Assembly (NCBI RefSeq): GCF_000243275.1
Contig: NZ_CM001437.1
Coordinates: 152,312-216,311, forward strand
Source of the DNA: Myroides odoratus DSM 2801
Lineage (GTDB): Bacteria; Bacteroidota; Bacteroidia; Flavobacteriales; Flavobacteriaceae
Direction: 5' to 3'
DNA length: 64,000 bases
Shown here in pieces: positions 54,629 to 63,189 of this stretch. The notes beneath the pieces are model-generated. The model worked only from the letters and a program-made list of their open reading frames with translations. It was not told the DNA's origin and did no database searches. The position numbers and the translations under genes were made by a program. Numbering within the stretch: the stretch's first letter is position 1; each line of letters starts with the position of its first letter.

Positions 54629-55468
54629 ATGAAAAATAGTATTCTTTTAGTTTTATTATGTAATGTCAGTATGAAAATTTATGCACAGCAGCTTTATGTT
54701 GTCCATGAAAATGAAAATGAAATCTTTATTTATACTCAAGAACTTTTAAATGATTCTAATATATCTAAAAATGATTCTATATTCTACTACAACTATCACT
54801 ATAATGAACGTTATAGTATGTCTATATCTGAATTAAAAAATATAAAAGTATTAGATCCATATAATTCAGATAGAGAAAATGGTCTATTATTCTACGATGA
54901 AGCTATGGCTTTAGACAAATCAAAATTGACTAATATACCTTCACATTATTCCTATGCTTATATAGCTATAGGGCAAAAAAATCCCTTCTTAGCAAAAGGA
55001 GATATACATCCTGTTAAGTGGAAAGAAATAGACAAAAACACTTTAAAAATACCAAAAACATATATCGAAGAGGCTATTAATGATTCTCCTTGTAGAACTG
55101 AAAATTGGGAAGTTAATAAAATCTTTGAAAGTCAATACAATACGTATGATTTATATGCTTATGAAATAACAACGATAGATAAATGTTGGGGATATTATTT
55201 AGCCTTTATTAATAAAAAAAATGATGAAATAGTTTGGACAGAGTTATTTAGGAGTAATGAAGAAAAATATACAAATGAAATTAATCCAACTTTTAGAGAA
55301 GATCTGCATATCAATTATGATGATTACTATGATAGGATGCGAATAGGAATATTTATGAAGTCTAAATCCATAGCTTTCTTCGGAATACAGAGTTATTCCA
55401 TTGGCTGTGAAGAGATATTCTTTATTAATGATGAAACAATAGAATTATCTTGTATTAATAATCATTAA
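54629..55468 (+). CDS. Secreted protein of unknown function
   Basis: 279 residues. A probable signal peptide MKNSILLVLLCNVSMKIYAQ, then a soluble protein rich in Tyr, Asn and acidic residues, for example YYNYHYNERYSMSISELK. Three cysteines in the mature part (PCRTENW, DKCWGYY, GCEEIFF). No family recognised. It is clearly more AT-rich than the genes on either side and is bounded by the TIGR02757 gene and a fragment of the same gene, so it looks like recent accessory DNA. Confidence 0.6.
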   Translation: MKNSILLVLLCNVSMKIYAQQLYVVHENENEIFIYTQELLNDSNISKNDSIFYYNYHYNERYSMSISELKNIKVLDPYNSDRENGLLFYDEAMALDKSKLTNIPSHYSYAYIAIGQKNPFLAKGDIHPVKWKEIDKNTLKIPKTYIEEAINDSPCRTENWEVNKIFESQYNTYDLYAYEITTIDKCWGYYLAFINKKNDEIVWTELFRSNEEKYTNEINPTFREDLHINYDDYYDRMRIGIFMKSKSIAFFGIQSYSIGCEEIFFINDETIELSCINNH

Positions 55469-55501
55469 TCTTTCACTAACATCTTTTTTATCCACTTCTA
55501 T

Positions 55502-55581
55502 ATGTACCTTCATTGGATGGTGCGCCAAGACAATGCAGGCGTAGATTTCGGTATCTGGAAAGGCGTATCCCCTAATAAGTT
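55502..55581 (+). pseudogene. Fragment of a second, diverged TIGR02757 gene
   Basis: 80 bp match 54271-54350 without gaps at about 85% identity. Its frame reads MYLHWMVRQDNAGVDFGIW, then KGVSPNKL, against MYLRWMVRQDNAGVDFGLW and KGVSPSEL in the intact gene. Most differences are silent. Outside the 80 bp nothing matches. It is a remnant left by recombination, marking the border of the inserted accessory genes. Confidence 0.82.
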
Positions 55582-55688
55582 AAACTATTATTATCTACTA
55601 TAAAAGAGTTATAAACCGTTTCAATACGCTTATTATTTAAATTTAAATGGAAAGCAAAAAACATTACTATTTTTCCTATATTTAAATT

Positions 55689-56258
55689 ATGATACACAAA
55701 CTATTAACTACTCTAATATTACTTATTTATTGCTGTAATTATGCTCAAAATTATGACTTATCGAGTTTCGTTAAGCCTGGAAGTCCCTTGTATATTGGAA
55801 ATTACGCCAAAAATAGTAGAACAACTATTTCTTATCAAGGATTCTTGAAAGGTGAAATGTTGTATAATAACCAACTAATTAAACTTGATTCTTTTTATAT
55901 TCGAAACAATATTCTTAGCGATAAACAAAACAACCTAGAATATAGTTTGCGTAGTACTAAATTAAAGCAAATATCGTTTTCTAATACAGAAGGTCAAAAA
56001 CTAGACCTTTTTAGAATATTTCCTAAAAAAGAGAGTATGTATAGAGCGTTATGGCAGGATGACAATATTATTATCTATGATAATTACTTAGTTTTTGATA
56101 CTGCTATAATTGATACATATAATATAGTAGTGTATTATAAAGGTGAATATTATAATATCCCTAAAAATAAAAAGAGAAGGCAAAGAGTAATTGAAAACAC
56201 ATTTGATGATTTTAATGTAAAAAACACAATAGAACGTTGGTGTATAAAAAATATGTAG
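55689..56258 (+). CDS. Small secreted protein of unknown function
   Basis: 189 residues. Signal peptide MIHKLLTTLILLIYCCNYAQ, then a beta-rich protein with GSPLYIGNYAKNSRTTISYQ and a Tyr/Lys-rich C-terminus. No family recognised. Very AT-rich. It follows the TIGR02757 fragment by about 110 bp. The gene is intact, so it may be functional cargo of the accessory patch. Confidence 0.58.
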   Translation: MIHKLLTTLILLIYCCNYAQNYDLSSFVKPGSPLYIGNYAKNSRTTISYQGFLKGEMLYNNQLIKLDSFYIRNNILSDKQNNLEYSLRSTKLKQISFSNTEGQKLDLFRIFPKKESMYRALWQDDNIIIYDNYLVFDTAIIDTYNIVVYYKGEYYNIPKNKKRRQRVIENTFDDFNVKNTIERWCIKNM

Positions 56259-56347
56259 TAGTATTCTGCAACCTAAACAAAGCATGCTCCAAAGAATAAT
56301 CGTACCTTAGAAGGTACAATATAACGTGCAAGTAAATTAATTTCAAC

Positions 56348-56725
56348 ATGATACCGCAAATAAAAATCAAACGAATTTACGAAGAACCTTCTGCAGCAGA
56401 TGGCTATCGCGTTTTGGTCGATCGTTTATGGCCGCGGGGTATTTCCAAAGAACATGCAGCAATTGAGGAATGGGCCAAGGACATTACTCCTACTACGGAA
56501 ATTCGAAAAGCCTATGGGCATATCGTTGAAAATTGGCCAACTTTTACCTATCAATATCTACAAGAACTCAAACACAATGAATTAGTTCCTACATTCATTG
56601 AAAAATGGGAAGAATACCCAGTTATTACGTTTGTTTATGCTGCACATGACACGGAACATACGCATGCGCTGATTCTTCAAGACTATATGCAGAAATTATT
56701 TAATCAACGCTTTCAATCCTCTTAA
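56348..56725 (+). CDS. DUF488 family protein
   Basis: 125 residues with IKRIYEEPSAADGYRVLVDR then LWPRGISKEHAAIEEWAKDI, the DUF488 signature (YeaO branch). Function unknown; other members occur with oxidative or metal-stress genes. Start at ATG 56348. It stands on its own before the mercury-type operon, 73 bp upstream of it. Confidence 0.9.
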   Translation: MIPQIKIKRIYEEPSAADGYRVLVDRLWPRGISKEHAAIEEWAKDITPTTEIRKAYGHIVENWPTFTYQYLQELKHNELVPTFIEKWEEYPVITFVYAAHDTEHTHALILQDYMQKLFNQRFQSS

Positions 56726-56774
56726 TTCTTTTCCGTATTTTTTTCTTGTCTGTTTCTATTCACTTTATTATTTT

Positions 56775-56784
56775 AGCATTTGCT
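56775..56784 (+). promoter_or_regulatory. Possible ArsR-type operator
   Basis: AGCATTTGCT is a 10-bp dyad, extended by flanking TTT and TTAAA with one base out of phase, 14 bp before the regulator start. ArsR-family repressors often bind AT-rich dyads in this position. Confidence 0.3.
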
Positions 56785-56798
56785 TAAATAAACAAGTA

Positions 56799-57173
56799 AT
56801 GAAACAAAAAAATAGTTGTATTCGAGAAGAAGCGGATAACCTTCAAATTAACAGAGGAAAAAATACGCTAACGCAGGTAGCTTCTCAATTGGATTATGTA
56901 TCTCATACTCTCGCTCTTGTAGGTAATACAGCTCGCTTGCAAATTCTTTACCTCTTACATCAAGAGAAAAGACTGTGTGTTTGTGATTTAAGCGACATGC
57001 TCGAGATGACAATCTCTGCTGTATCTCAGCATTTAAGAAAATTAAAAGACCGTCAATTTCTCGATACAGAAAGACAAGGACAAACCATCTATTATTTCTT
57101 AACACAAGAACACGAGACCTTACTACTTCCTCTTTTTCAATTTATAGCCTCAAGCAATGAAGAAATCAAATAA
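56799..57173 (+). CDS. ArsR/SmtB-family metalloregulator
   Basis: 124 residues. The winged helix-turn-helix has ARLQILYLLHQEKRLCVCDL, SDMLEMTISAVSQHLRKLKD and a wing QFLDTERQGQTIYY. The CVC in the helix position (LCVCDL) is the alpha3-type metal site of ArsR/CadC regulators, so the effector is a thiophilic ion (Hg, Cd, Pb, As). It overlaps the transporter gene by 17 bp. In this phylum ArsR types often replace MerR in mer operons. Confidence 0.88.
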   Translation: MKQKNSCIREEADNLQINRGKNTLTQVASQLDYVSHTLALVGNTARLQILYLLHQEKRLCVCDLSDMLEMTISAVSQHLRKLKDRQFLDTERQGQTIYYFLTQEHETLLLPLFQFIASSNEEIK

Positions 57174-57744
57174 AATTATCGGCACAAGTATCCTAACGGC
57201 TATTGCAGCTTCTTCTTGTTGCATTCTTCCTCTTTTGGCTCTACTTACAGGTTCTAGTAGTCTACTATCCACCTTTTCTTGGTTAACTCCAATTAGGCCT
57301 TATTGTATTGGGTTTACTATTCTTGTTCTGATCTATGCTTGGTATCAACAACTAAAACCTAAAAAATCTGCAGATTGTGTTTGCCCTCCTTCAAGATCTC
57401 GCTTTATGGAAAGTCGACTTTTTTTGGGATTGGTAACCTTGTTTTCCATTGTTCTATTGGCTCTGCCCTACTATAGTTCCATTTTCTATTCCTCACCGTC
57501 CGTAGCACATTCCCTTCCTTCAACGGAATCTGTACAAACAGTTGAATTTGACATTCAAGGAATGACTTGTGACGCTTGTAGTCAACATATCCATCAGCAA
57601 ATCAGTCAGCTTGCAGGAATGCAGCTCATTCAGATTTCCTATCCGAATCAAAACGCCATCATTGCATTTGATTCTACTCAAACTTCAATCCTTACTATTC
57701 GAGAAACAGTACAGGAACTCGGCTATCAAATCAAAGAAAAATAA
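57157..57744 (+). CDS. merT: MerTP-type mercuric transport fusion
   Basis: 195 residues. The N-terminal MerT part has membrane helices with the Cys pair SSCCILPLLALL, and a Cys pair CVCPP in the loop. The C-terminal MerP/HMA domain has the GMTCDACSQH metal site at about 135-144. The protein takes up Hg(II) and passes it to a reductase. No merA is nearby, so the set may serve metal transport alone, or merA is elsewhere. Starts inside the ArsR gene. Confidence 0.88.
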   Translation: MKKSNKIIGTSILTAIAASSCCILPLLALLTGSSSLLSTFSWLTPIRPYCIGFTILVLIYAWYQQLKPKKSADCVCPPSRSRFMESRLFLGLVTLFSIVLLALPYYSSIFYSSPSVAHSLPSTESVQTVEFDIQGMTCDACSQHIHQQISQLAGMQLIQISYPNQNAIIAFDSTQTSILTIRETVQELGYQIKEK

Positions 57745-57745
57745 G

Positions 57746-57955
57746 ATGACTATACGTTTACAATCTACCCTCACTTGTCCGCATTGTGGACATCAAAAAG
57801 AAGAAGAAATGCCAACAGATGCTTGTCAATTCTTTTATACTTGCGAATCTTGTCAAACGCTTTTGCGCCCACTTGCAGGAGATTGCTGTGTGTATTGTAG
57901 TTATGGAGATGTCAAATGTCCTCCCATACAACAAAATAACAGCTGTTGCTCCTAA
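57746..57955 (+). CDS. GDCCVxC domain small protein
   Basis: 69 residues from ATG 57746. A zinc-ribbon start LTCPHCGHQKEEEMP and YTCESCQTLLRP is followed by the namesake GDCCVYCSYGDVKCPPIQ and a CCS tail. This is the GDCCVxC-containing family, whose relatives include selenoproteins and which goes with merTP genes in Bacteroidota. It probably binds thiophilic metal. It starts 1 bp after the merTP stop. The larger frame from 57569 lies over merTP in another phase and is not real there. Confidence 0.88.
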   Translation: MTIRLQSTLTCPHCGHQKEEEMPTDACQFFYTCESCQTLLRPLAGDCCVYCSYGDVKCPPIQQNNSCCS

Positions 57956-57978
57956 TGAGTTGGTGGAATTTATTCCAA

Positions 57979-58032
57979 TAAAAATGACGCAAAGTTTCTT
58001 GAAAAAGAAAGCTTTGCGTCATTTTTATTTTT
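57979..58032. terminator. Terminator between mer-type operon and ppx
   Basis: AAAAATGACGCAAAG pairs with CTTTGCGTCATTTTT, with TATTTTT following on the plus strand and a T run on the other. It serves both convergent operons. Confidence 0.9.
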
Positions 58033-58061
58033 AGCCTTTTTTGAAAAAGCACTTACCTGTA

Positions 58062-58979
58062 TTAATACGTGATCGTTTGGTATTCCAAAGGAATTTTACC
58101 AAAGTAAATGGCTTTTACAATTCCATCAGAAACTCCAATTTTTGGTACGTAAATCTGTTTTGCTCCACTTGATCTCATGGCAAACGTATAAATTCGCAAC
58201 GCAGGAATGATTACATCCGCACGATCGGGATTTAACCCCAATATTGCAATACGTTCGTCATAGGTCATTTCTGTCAATTTTGTCAATTGTTGGTTCAAAT
58301 AACTATAAGACAAAGGTTTATCCTGGCTTTTACCAGACATCTTAAAGGCTTTATTGATATTTCCTCCTGAACCGATAACAATCAAATCATGCAGGTCTTT
58401 GGTTTCTTCTCTAACCCAATTTTGGATGTCATTCCACACACTTTTAGATACCATATCGTTTAACAAACGAACGGTACCGTTGCGAAATGATTTAGAAGCC
58501 AAGGGCACTCCTTCTTTGAAAATTGTAAATTCAGAACTCCCTCCACCTACATCAACAAACATCACATTCTTCGTTTGATTGATGTAATTTTTCAAATCCG
58601 TAGAAGCAATAATCATCGCTTCTTTTTCGCCGTCAATGATATTGATTTTAATCTTGGATGCAGCAAAAACAGCTTCTGCTACTTCTTGTCCATTGTCCGC
58701 TTCGCGCATAGCACTGGTAGCACAAGCCATAAAACGCTCTACTTTATTCACGCGCATCAACAAATAAAAGGCTTGCATCGCTTCTATCATGCGTTGCTTG
58801 GATTCACTGCTAATTTCACCTTGCGTAAATACATCTTGTCCCAATCGAATAGGAACGCGAATCAGTGAACTCTTATTAAAAACGGGATCTTTCCCTTTCG
58901 CTTCCACAATATTCATAATCAACAAACGCATCGCATTGGAACCGATGTCGATTGCTGCATATTTCTTTATCTTCAACAT
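58062..58979 (-). CDS. ppx: Exopolyphosphatase / Ppx-GppA family phosphatase
   Basis: 305 residues. ASKHA-type phosphate loops AAIDIGSNAMRLLI at the N-terminus and VDVGGGSSEFTIF in the middle, and the IVIGSGGNI region. It lacks the C-terminal HD domain, as in short bacterial Ppx/GppA proteins. It removes phosphate from polyphosphate ends or pppGpp. The start is 3 bp after the ppk1 stop, so the kinase and phosphatase are coexpressed. Confidence 0.92.
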   Translation of the reverse strand: MLKIKKYAAIDIGSNAMRLLIMNIVEAKGKDPVFNKSSLIRVPIRLGQDVFTQGEISSESKQRMIEAMQAFYLLMRVNKVERFMACATSAMREADNGQEVAEAVFAASKIKINIIDGEKEAMIIASTDLKNYINQTKNVMFVDVGGGSSEFTIFKEGVPLASKSFRNGTVRLLNDMVSKSVWNDIQNWVREETKDLHDLIVIGSGGNINKAFKMSGKSQDKPLSYSYLNQQLTKLTEMTYDERIAILGLNPDRADVIIPALRIYTFAMRSSGAKQIYVPKIGVSDGIVKAIYFGKIPLEYQTITY

Positions 58980-58982
58980 GAA

Positions 58983-61091
58983 TTATCCTTTTAGTTTGTC
59001 TTTGTAATAACGATACATTTCTTTTTGAGATTGGAAGTCTTCTTTTCCATTTTTATCCCTGTATTTGTTGGATAAATCACCCGATTGAATACGCGTTTTC
59101 ACATTTCCTTTCCAGCCAATTTCAAACGTTTCAATCAATTCCTGTTTGATTCGTTCATCGTAAATAGGACAGGTCACTTCCACACGTTCATCTAGATTTC
59201 GCGTCATAAAATCCGCAGAAGAGATATATACTTCAGGGTTGTTGTTATTGCCAAAAATATAAATACGCGAATGCTCTAAGAAACGATCCACCACACTAAT
59301 GGCTTCAATGTTCTCACTCATCCCAGGGATACCTGGTACTAGGCAGCAAATCCCGCGAATGTTTAATTGTATTTTTACTCCTACATTACTCGCTTCATAC
59401 AGGCGATCCACCATTCTCAAATCCGATAAACTATTCATTTTTAGTCGGATGTAGGCTGGCAATCCATTCTTTGCATTGCGAATCTCTCGATCAATTAATT
59501 TATAGAATCCCGATCGGGTATAATGGGGCGATACCAGTAAATGCTTATACTTGTGTACACGGTAATTCACTTGTAAAAATTCAAAGACCTTAGACACATC
59601 TTTCATAATCTGATTATGAGCGGTCAACAAGGTAACATCTGTATATATTTTCGCTGAACTTTCGTTGAAGTTTCCGGTAGAAACAAAACCGTATCGCTTA
59701 ATTTTCTTATTTTCTAATCGCTCAATCACACAGATTTTACTGTGTACTTTGAGTCCTTTTACTCCAAAAATCAGTTGCACTCCTTCCGATTGCATCAATT
59801 CGGAGTAATAAATATTACTAGCCTCATCAAAACGCGCTTGCAATTCAATTTGTGCAATTACCTTTTTTCCGTTTTTCACGGCATTGATTAAAGAACTAAT
59901 AATCTGAGAATTCTTAGCCAAGCGGTACAAGGTAATTTTAATAGACAAGACTTGTGGATCCAATGCCGCTTCACGCAAGAGTCGAACCAAGTAAGAGAAC
60001 GACTGATAAGGCGTATAGATCAAATAATCTTTCTTTTGCAATTGCTGAATGATACTGTCTTCCATATCCAAATCTCGCACAGCTGCAGGTATTTGTTTAG
60101 GGTAGGTTAGATCCGATCTTCCCATTGTTGGGAAACTCATATAATCACGTCGGTTGTGGTATCGTCCACCAGGGATGATACTATCGTTCATTTCAATCTC
60201 TACATTTTTAAGTAAAAAATCCAATAGATCTTGATCCATTTCTTGATCGTAAACGAAACGAACAATTTCACCTTCCTTTCGGTCTCTCACTCCACTAGAG
60301 ATTTTTTCGACGAAAGACTTATGTAAATCCGTATCTACTCCTAACTCCGCATCACGTGTAATTTTAATCATAAAAGCTTTTTCCGCTTTATAATCGAAAA
60401 TACCAAAGATAGACGCTAGATTATCTCGAATAATATCGTCAATTAGGATGATGTATTTTTTATCATCTTCTGAGGGTAACTCAACAAATCGATTGACGAT
60501 ATTGGGAATTTCAATAATAGCATAACGCGTTCCTTTTTCGCGTTTATTTGCTTTACTTCTTTGGCTTCGCAAGGCTTCATCTACCTCAAGCTTTACTGCT
60601 AAGTACCCATGTGTATCTCTCAACAAAGGAAACGGAGCCAAGTCACTCAAGATAACCGTGACTAAATCATGCGATAGGGTATGTAAAAAATAATCTTTGA
60701 CAAAGGCTTTTTGTTTGTCATTGATTGTATTTTCATTGAGTATAAAAATTTTCTCTGCTTCTAATTGCTTTTCAATTTCAGCAAGGATACGCAAGCTCTC
60801 GCTTTGCAAGACGATTACGCGATTGGTAATTTGCGTCAACAAATCTTTGACTACTACTCCACTTCCCAAGCGACGATTGCTTTCGCCCGTTAAAACCATC
60901 CGGCGAATCGTTGCATAACGCACCCTGAAAAACTCATCTAAATTATTCGAAAAAATCCCAATGAAACGCAAGCGTTCAAGTAAAGGGACTGTGATATCTC
61001 CGGCTTCTTGTAAAACTCTTTCGTTAAAAGCCAACCAGCTTTTCTCACGATCAACATAATAATATTTAGGTGTTGCAGTAGTTGTATTCAT
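58983..61091 (-). CDS. ppk1: Polyphosphate kinase 1
   Basis: 702 residues, all four domains. YVDREKSWLAFNERVLQEA at the start, FIGIFSNNLDEFFRVRYA, the first catalytic-histidine region GLKVHSKICVIER and second phospholipase-D-like half with LNIRGICCLVPGIPGMSENI are present. It makes polyphosphate from ATP. The preceding SixA-type phosphatase gene ends 3 bp before it. Confidence 0.96.
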   Translation of the reverse strand: MNTTTATPKYYYVDREKSWLAFNERVLQEAGDITVPLLERLRFIGIFSNNLDEFFRVRYATIRRMVLTGESNRRLGSGVVVKDLLTQITNRVIVLQSESLRILAEIEKQLEAEKIFILNENTINDKQKAFVKDYFLHTLSHDLVTVILSDLAPFPLLRDTHGYLAVKLEVDEALRSQRSKANKREKGTRYAIIEIPNIVNRFVELPSEDDKKYIILIDDIIRDNLASIFGIFDYKAEKAFMIKITRDAELGVDTDLHKSFVEKISSGVRDRKEGEIVRFVYDQEMDQDLLDFLLKNVEIEMNDSIIPGGRYHNRRDYMSFPTMGRSDLTYPKQIPAAVRDLDMEDSIIQQLQKKDYLIYTPYQSFSYLVRLLREAALDPQVLSIKITLYRLAKNSQIISSLINAVKNGKKVIAQIELQARFDEASNIYYSELMQSEGVQLIFGVKGLKVHSKICVIERLENKKIKRYGFVSTGNFNESSAKIYTDVTLLTAHNQIMKDVSKVFEFLQVNYRVHKYKHLLVSPHYTRSGFYKLIDREIRNAKNGLPAYIRLKMNSLSDLRMVDRLYEASNVGVKIQLNIRGICCLVPGIPGMSENIEAISVVDRFLEHSRIYIFGNNNNPEVYISSADFMTRNLDERVEVTCPIYDERIKQELIETFEIGWKGNVKTRIQSGDLSNKYRDKNGKEDFQSQKEMYRYYKDKLKG

Positions 61092-61094
61092 TGC

Positions 61095-61583
61095 TTATTT
61101 TAAATCTCTAGGAAAAACTTTACTTATTACAGTTCCGTTTTTAATTTCTTTCCAATCCTCTTGAGGGAAGTCCATAACAACCACTCCTGATGTTGGCACA
61201 TTATCAATCGAAACCATACCAAATTTATTAACAAAATCCGTGATAGCATCATTATGTCCGAAAATAATCAGCGCATTGTGTGTATTTTCACATTTTTTTA
61301 TCGTTCGAGCCAGTTTCTTGACGTCGAAAGTATAAATATCTTCTTTTTCAATGACATAAGTTGGATTGATATCTAAGTTTTGACAAAAAAGAGCGGCTGT
61401 TTGTTTGGCTCGTTGTGCCGTACTTGTCCAAACAATAAAACGATCCGGTAAAAGTGAAGCAATTGCCTGAGAAACTAAAAGCGCATCCTGCACCCCACGA
61501 TCTTTTGAGATTGGTCTATTCTTATCTTCCGTAATAGCCTCCCAACACGATTTTGCATGTCGAATTAAAATAAGCGTTTTCAT
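61095..61583 (-). CDS. SixA-like histidine phosphatase
   Basis: 162 residues. The histidine phosphatase motif LIRHAKSCWE is at 5-14, with the second His in IIFGHNDAITDF. SixA-type proteins dephosphorylate phosphohistidine in other proteins. It heads the operon SixA-ppk1-ppx, a common arrangement in flavobacteria. Whether it acts on polyphosphate proteins is unknown. Confidence 0.88.
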   Translation of the reverse strand: MKTLILIRHAKSCWEAITEDKNRPISKDRGVQDALLVSQAIASLLPDRFIVWTSTAQRAKQTAALFCQNLDINPTYVIEKEDIYTFDVKKLARTIKKCENTHNALIIFGHNDAITDFVNKFGMVSIDNVPTSGVVVMDFPQEDWKEIKNGTVISKVFPRDLK

Positions 61584-61746
61584 AACTAATTGTTTTTTTT
61601 ACTATATTAATTTACAAAATAGTGGTTATTTTATTTTGTTTTTTCATACTTCCTATTAAATCTAAGAAAAAAAATTAGAAAAAAATATATTTTAAGCTAT
61701 AAAATAAAAACTTTACTTTTGAAGTATTATATTTTAAGCTAATACA

Positions 61747-62304
61747 ATGAAAAAATTCTCTATTGAATTCAAATGGGCTGCTTTGGCCACCTTGGCTGCA
61801 TTAATTTGGATGTTTATAGGAAAGTCGATGGGATTCCACACTGAAAAGGTGCGTTTTGAGGTACTACATGAGATGTTATTTAGTTTTTTACTCTTTATTT
61901 TTTACTGGTTGGGGATCCGACAAAAGAAGAAAGAGTATTTTGACAACGTGATGCAATGGCAACAAGCCTTTCTAACGGGGTTAGTTATGTGTATCATGAT
62001 TACCTTGTTCTTCCCTATTGTTCAGTTCATTACCTTCAATCAGGTAAGTCCACATTTCATGGAAACACTCGAACAAGCATTGATTCACGATGCTAAAATG
62101 AGTGTGGAAGAAGCCCAGAAGAATGCTTCTTTTGACTTATTTTTAAGAAATGGTGTGATGAATAATCTCTCATTTGGTATTATCTTTACTACTATAATTG
62201 CTTACTTTTTAAAAACAAAGAATTACGACCAAATAAAGGCCGCTGCACAAAAGCCAGAAATGGTTAAAGTGAAAAAGCAAAAAGGCAAAACAAAACGAAA
62301 ATAA
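61747..62304 (+). CDS. DUF4199 membrane protein
   Basis: 185 residues. Four hydrophobic segments (about 11-25, 40-60, 75-96 and 138-157), with a Gly at LSFGIIFTTIIAYFLK and a lysine-rich tail KKQKGKTKRK. The layout matches the DUF4199 family, common in Bacteroidota and of unknown function. It precedes kdsA by 18 bp, which suggests cotranscription. Confidence 0.82.
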   Translation: MKKFSIEFKWAALATLAALIWMFIGKSMGFHTEKVRFEVLHEMLFSFLLFIFYWLGIRQKKKEYFDNVMQWQQAFLTGLVMCIMITLFFPIVQFITFNQVSPHFMETLEQALIHDAKMSVEEAQKNASFDLFLRNGVMNNLSFGIIFTTIIAYFLKTKNYDQIKAAAQKPEMVKVKKQKGKTKRK

Positions 62305-62322
62305 TTCTAATACAAGAACACT

Positions 62323-63141
62323 ATGGATATCAGAAATATACCTCAAATAAAAAATACAGAAGCTGATAATTTCTTTTTATTAGCTGGACCATGTGCCATT
62401 GAAAGTGAAGAAATGGCTATGCGCATTGCAGAACACATCATAAAAGTTACGGATAAATTACAAATTCCTTACGTATTTAAAGGGTCTTTTAAAAAAGCAA
62501 ACCGTTCGAGAATTGATAGTTTCACAGGGATTGGTGATGAAAAAGCATTAAAAATACTAGCAAAAGTTGGAAAAGAATTTGGTGTACCAACTGTTACAGA
62601 TATACACGAATCTTCTGATGCCGCTTTAGCAGCTGAATATGTAGATATTTTACAGATTCCTGCTTTCTTAGTTCGCCAAACTGATTTAGTAGTTGCAGCA
62701 GCAAATACAGGTAAAGTGGTTAACTTGAAGAAAGGACAATTTATGAGTCCAGAGAGCATGAAACACGCAGTACAGAAAGTATTGGATTGCCACAATGAAA
62801 ACGTGATGGTTACGGATCGTGGAACTATGTTCGGCTACCAAGATATGATTGTTGATTACAGAGGAATTCCAGCTATGCAACAATTTGCTTCAACGGTATT
62901 GGATATTACCCACTCTTTACAACAACCAAATCAATCGAGTGGTGTAACAGGTGGACGTCCCGATTTAATTGAAACTGTAGCGAAAGCGGGAATCGCAGTG
63001 GGTGTGGATGGAATTTTCTTAGAAACACACTTCAACCCAGCAGAAGCGAAAAGTGATGGTGCGAATATGTTGCACTTGGATTACTTCGAAGACTTGATGA
63101 CTAAATTAGTTGCCATTAGACAAACGGTTCGCCAGTTCTAA
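62323..63141 (+). CDS. kdsA: 3-deoxy-8-phosphooctulonate synthase (KDO8P synthase)
   Basis: 272 residues. Motifs LLAGPCAIESEEMAMRIAEH, FKGSFKKANRSR, VTDIHESSDAALAAEYVDI, RGTMFGYQDMIVDYRG and SSGVTGGRPDLIETVAKAGI are those of the DAHP/KDO8P synthase group. It joins arabinose 5-phosphate and PEP to form the KDO core of lipopolysaccharide. Follows a DUF4199 gene and ends at a terminator. Confidence 0.96.
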   Translation: MDIRNIPQIKNTEADNFFLLAGPCAIESEEMAMRIAEHIIKVTDKLQIPYVFKGSFKKANRSRIDSFTGIGDEKALKILAKVGKEFGVPTVTDIHESSDAALAAEYVDILQIPAFLVRQTDLVVAAANTGKVVNLKKGQFMSPESMKHAVQKVLDCHNENVMVTDRGTMFGYQDMIVDYRGIPAMQQFASTVLDITHSLQQPNQSSGVTGGRPDLIETVAKAGIAVGVDGIFLETHFNPAEAKSDGANMLHLDYFEDLMTKLVAIRQTVRQF

Positions 63142-63153
63142 GGTTTATCATAT

Positions 63154-63189
63154 AAAAAGAGGATGCCAAAAAGCATCCTCTTTTTTTTT
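63154..63189. terminator. Bidirectional terminator of kdsA and the Sel1 gene
   Basis: AAAAAGAGGATGC / GCATCCTCTTTTT stem with CAAAAA loop and long T run. Confidence 0.92.

Noticed and set aside
57569..57745. N-terminal extension of the GDCCVxC protein
   Set aside because: This part overlaps merTP in another frame, and the conserved ribbon starts after ATG 57746.
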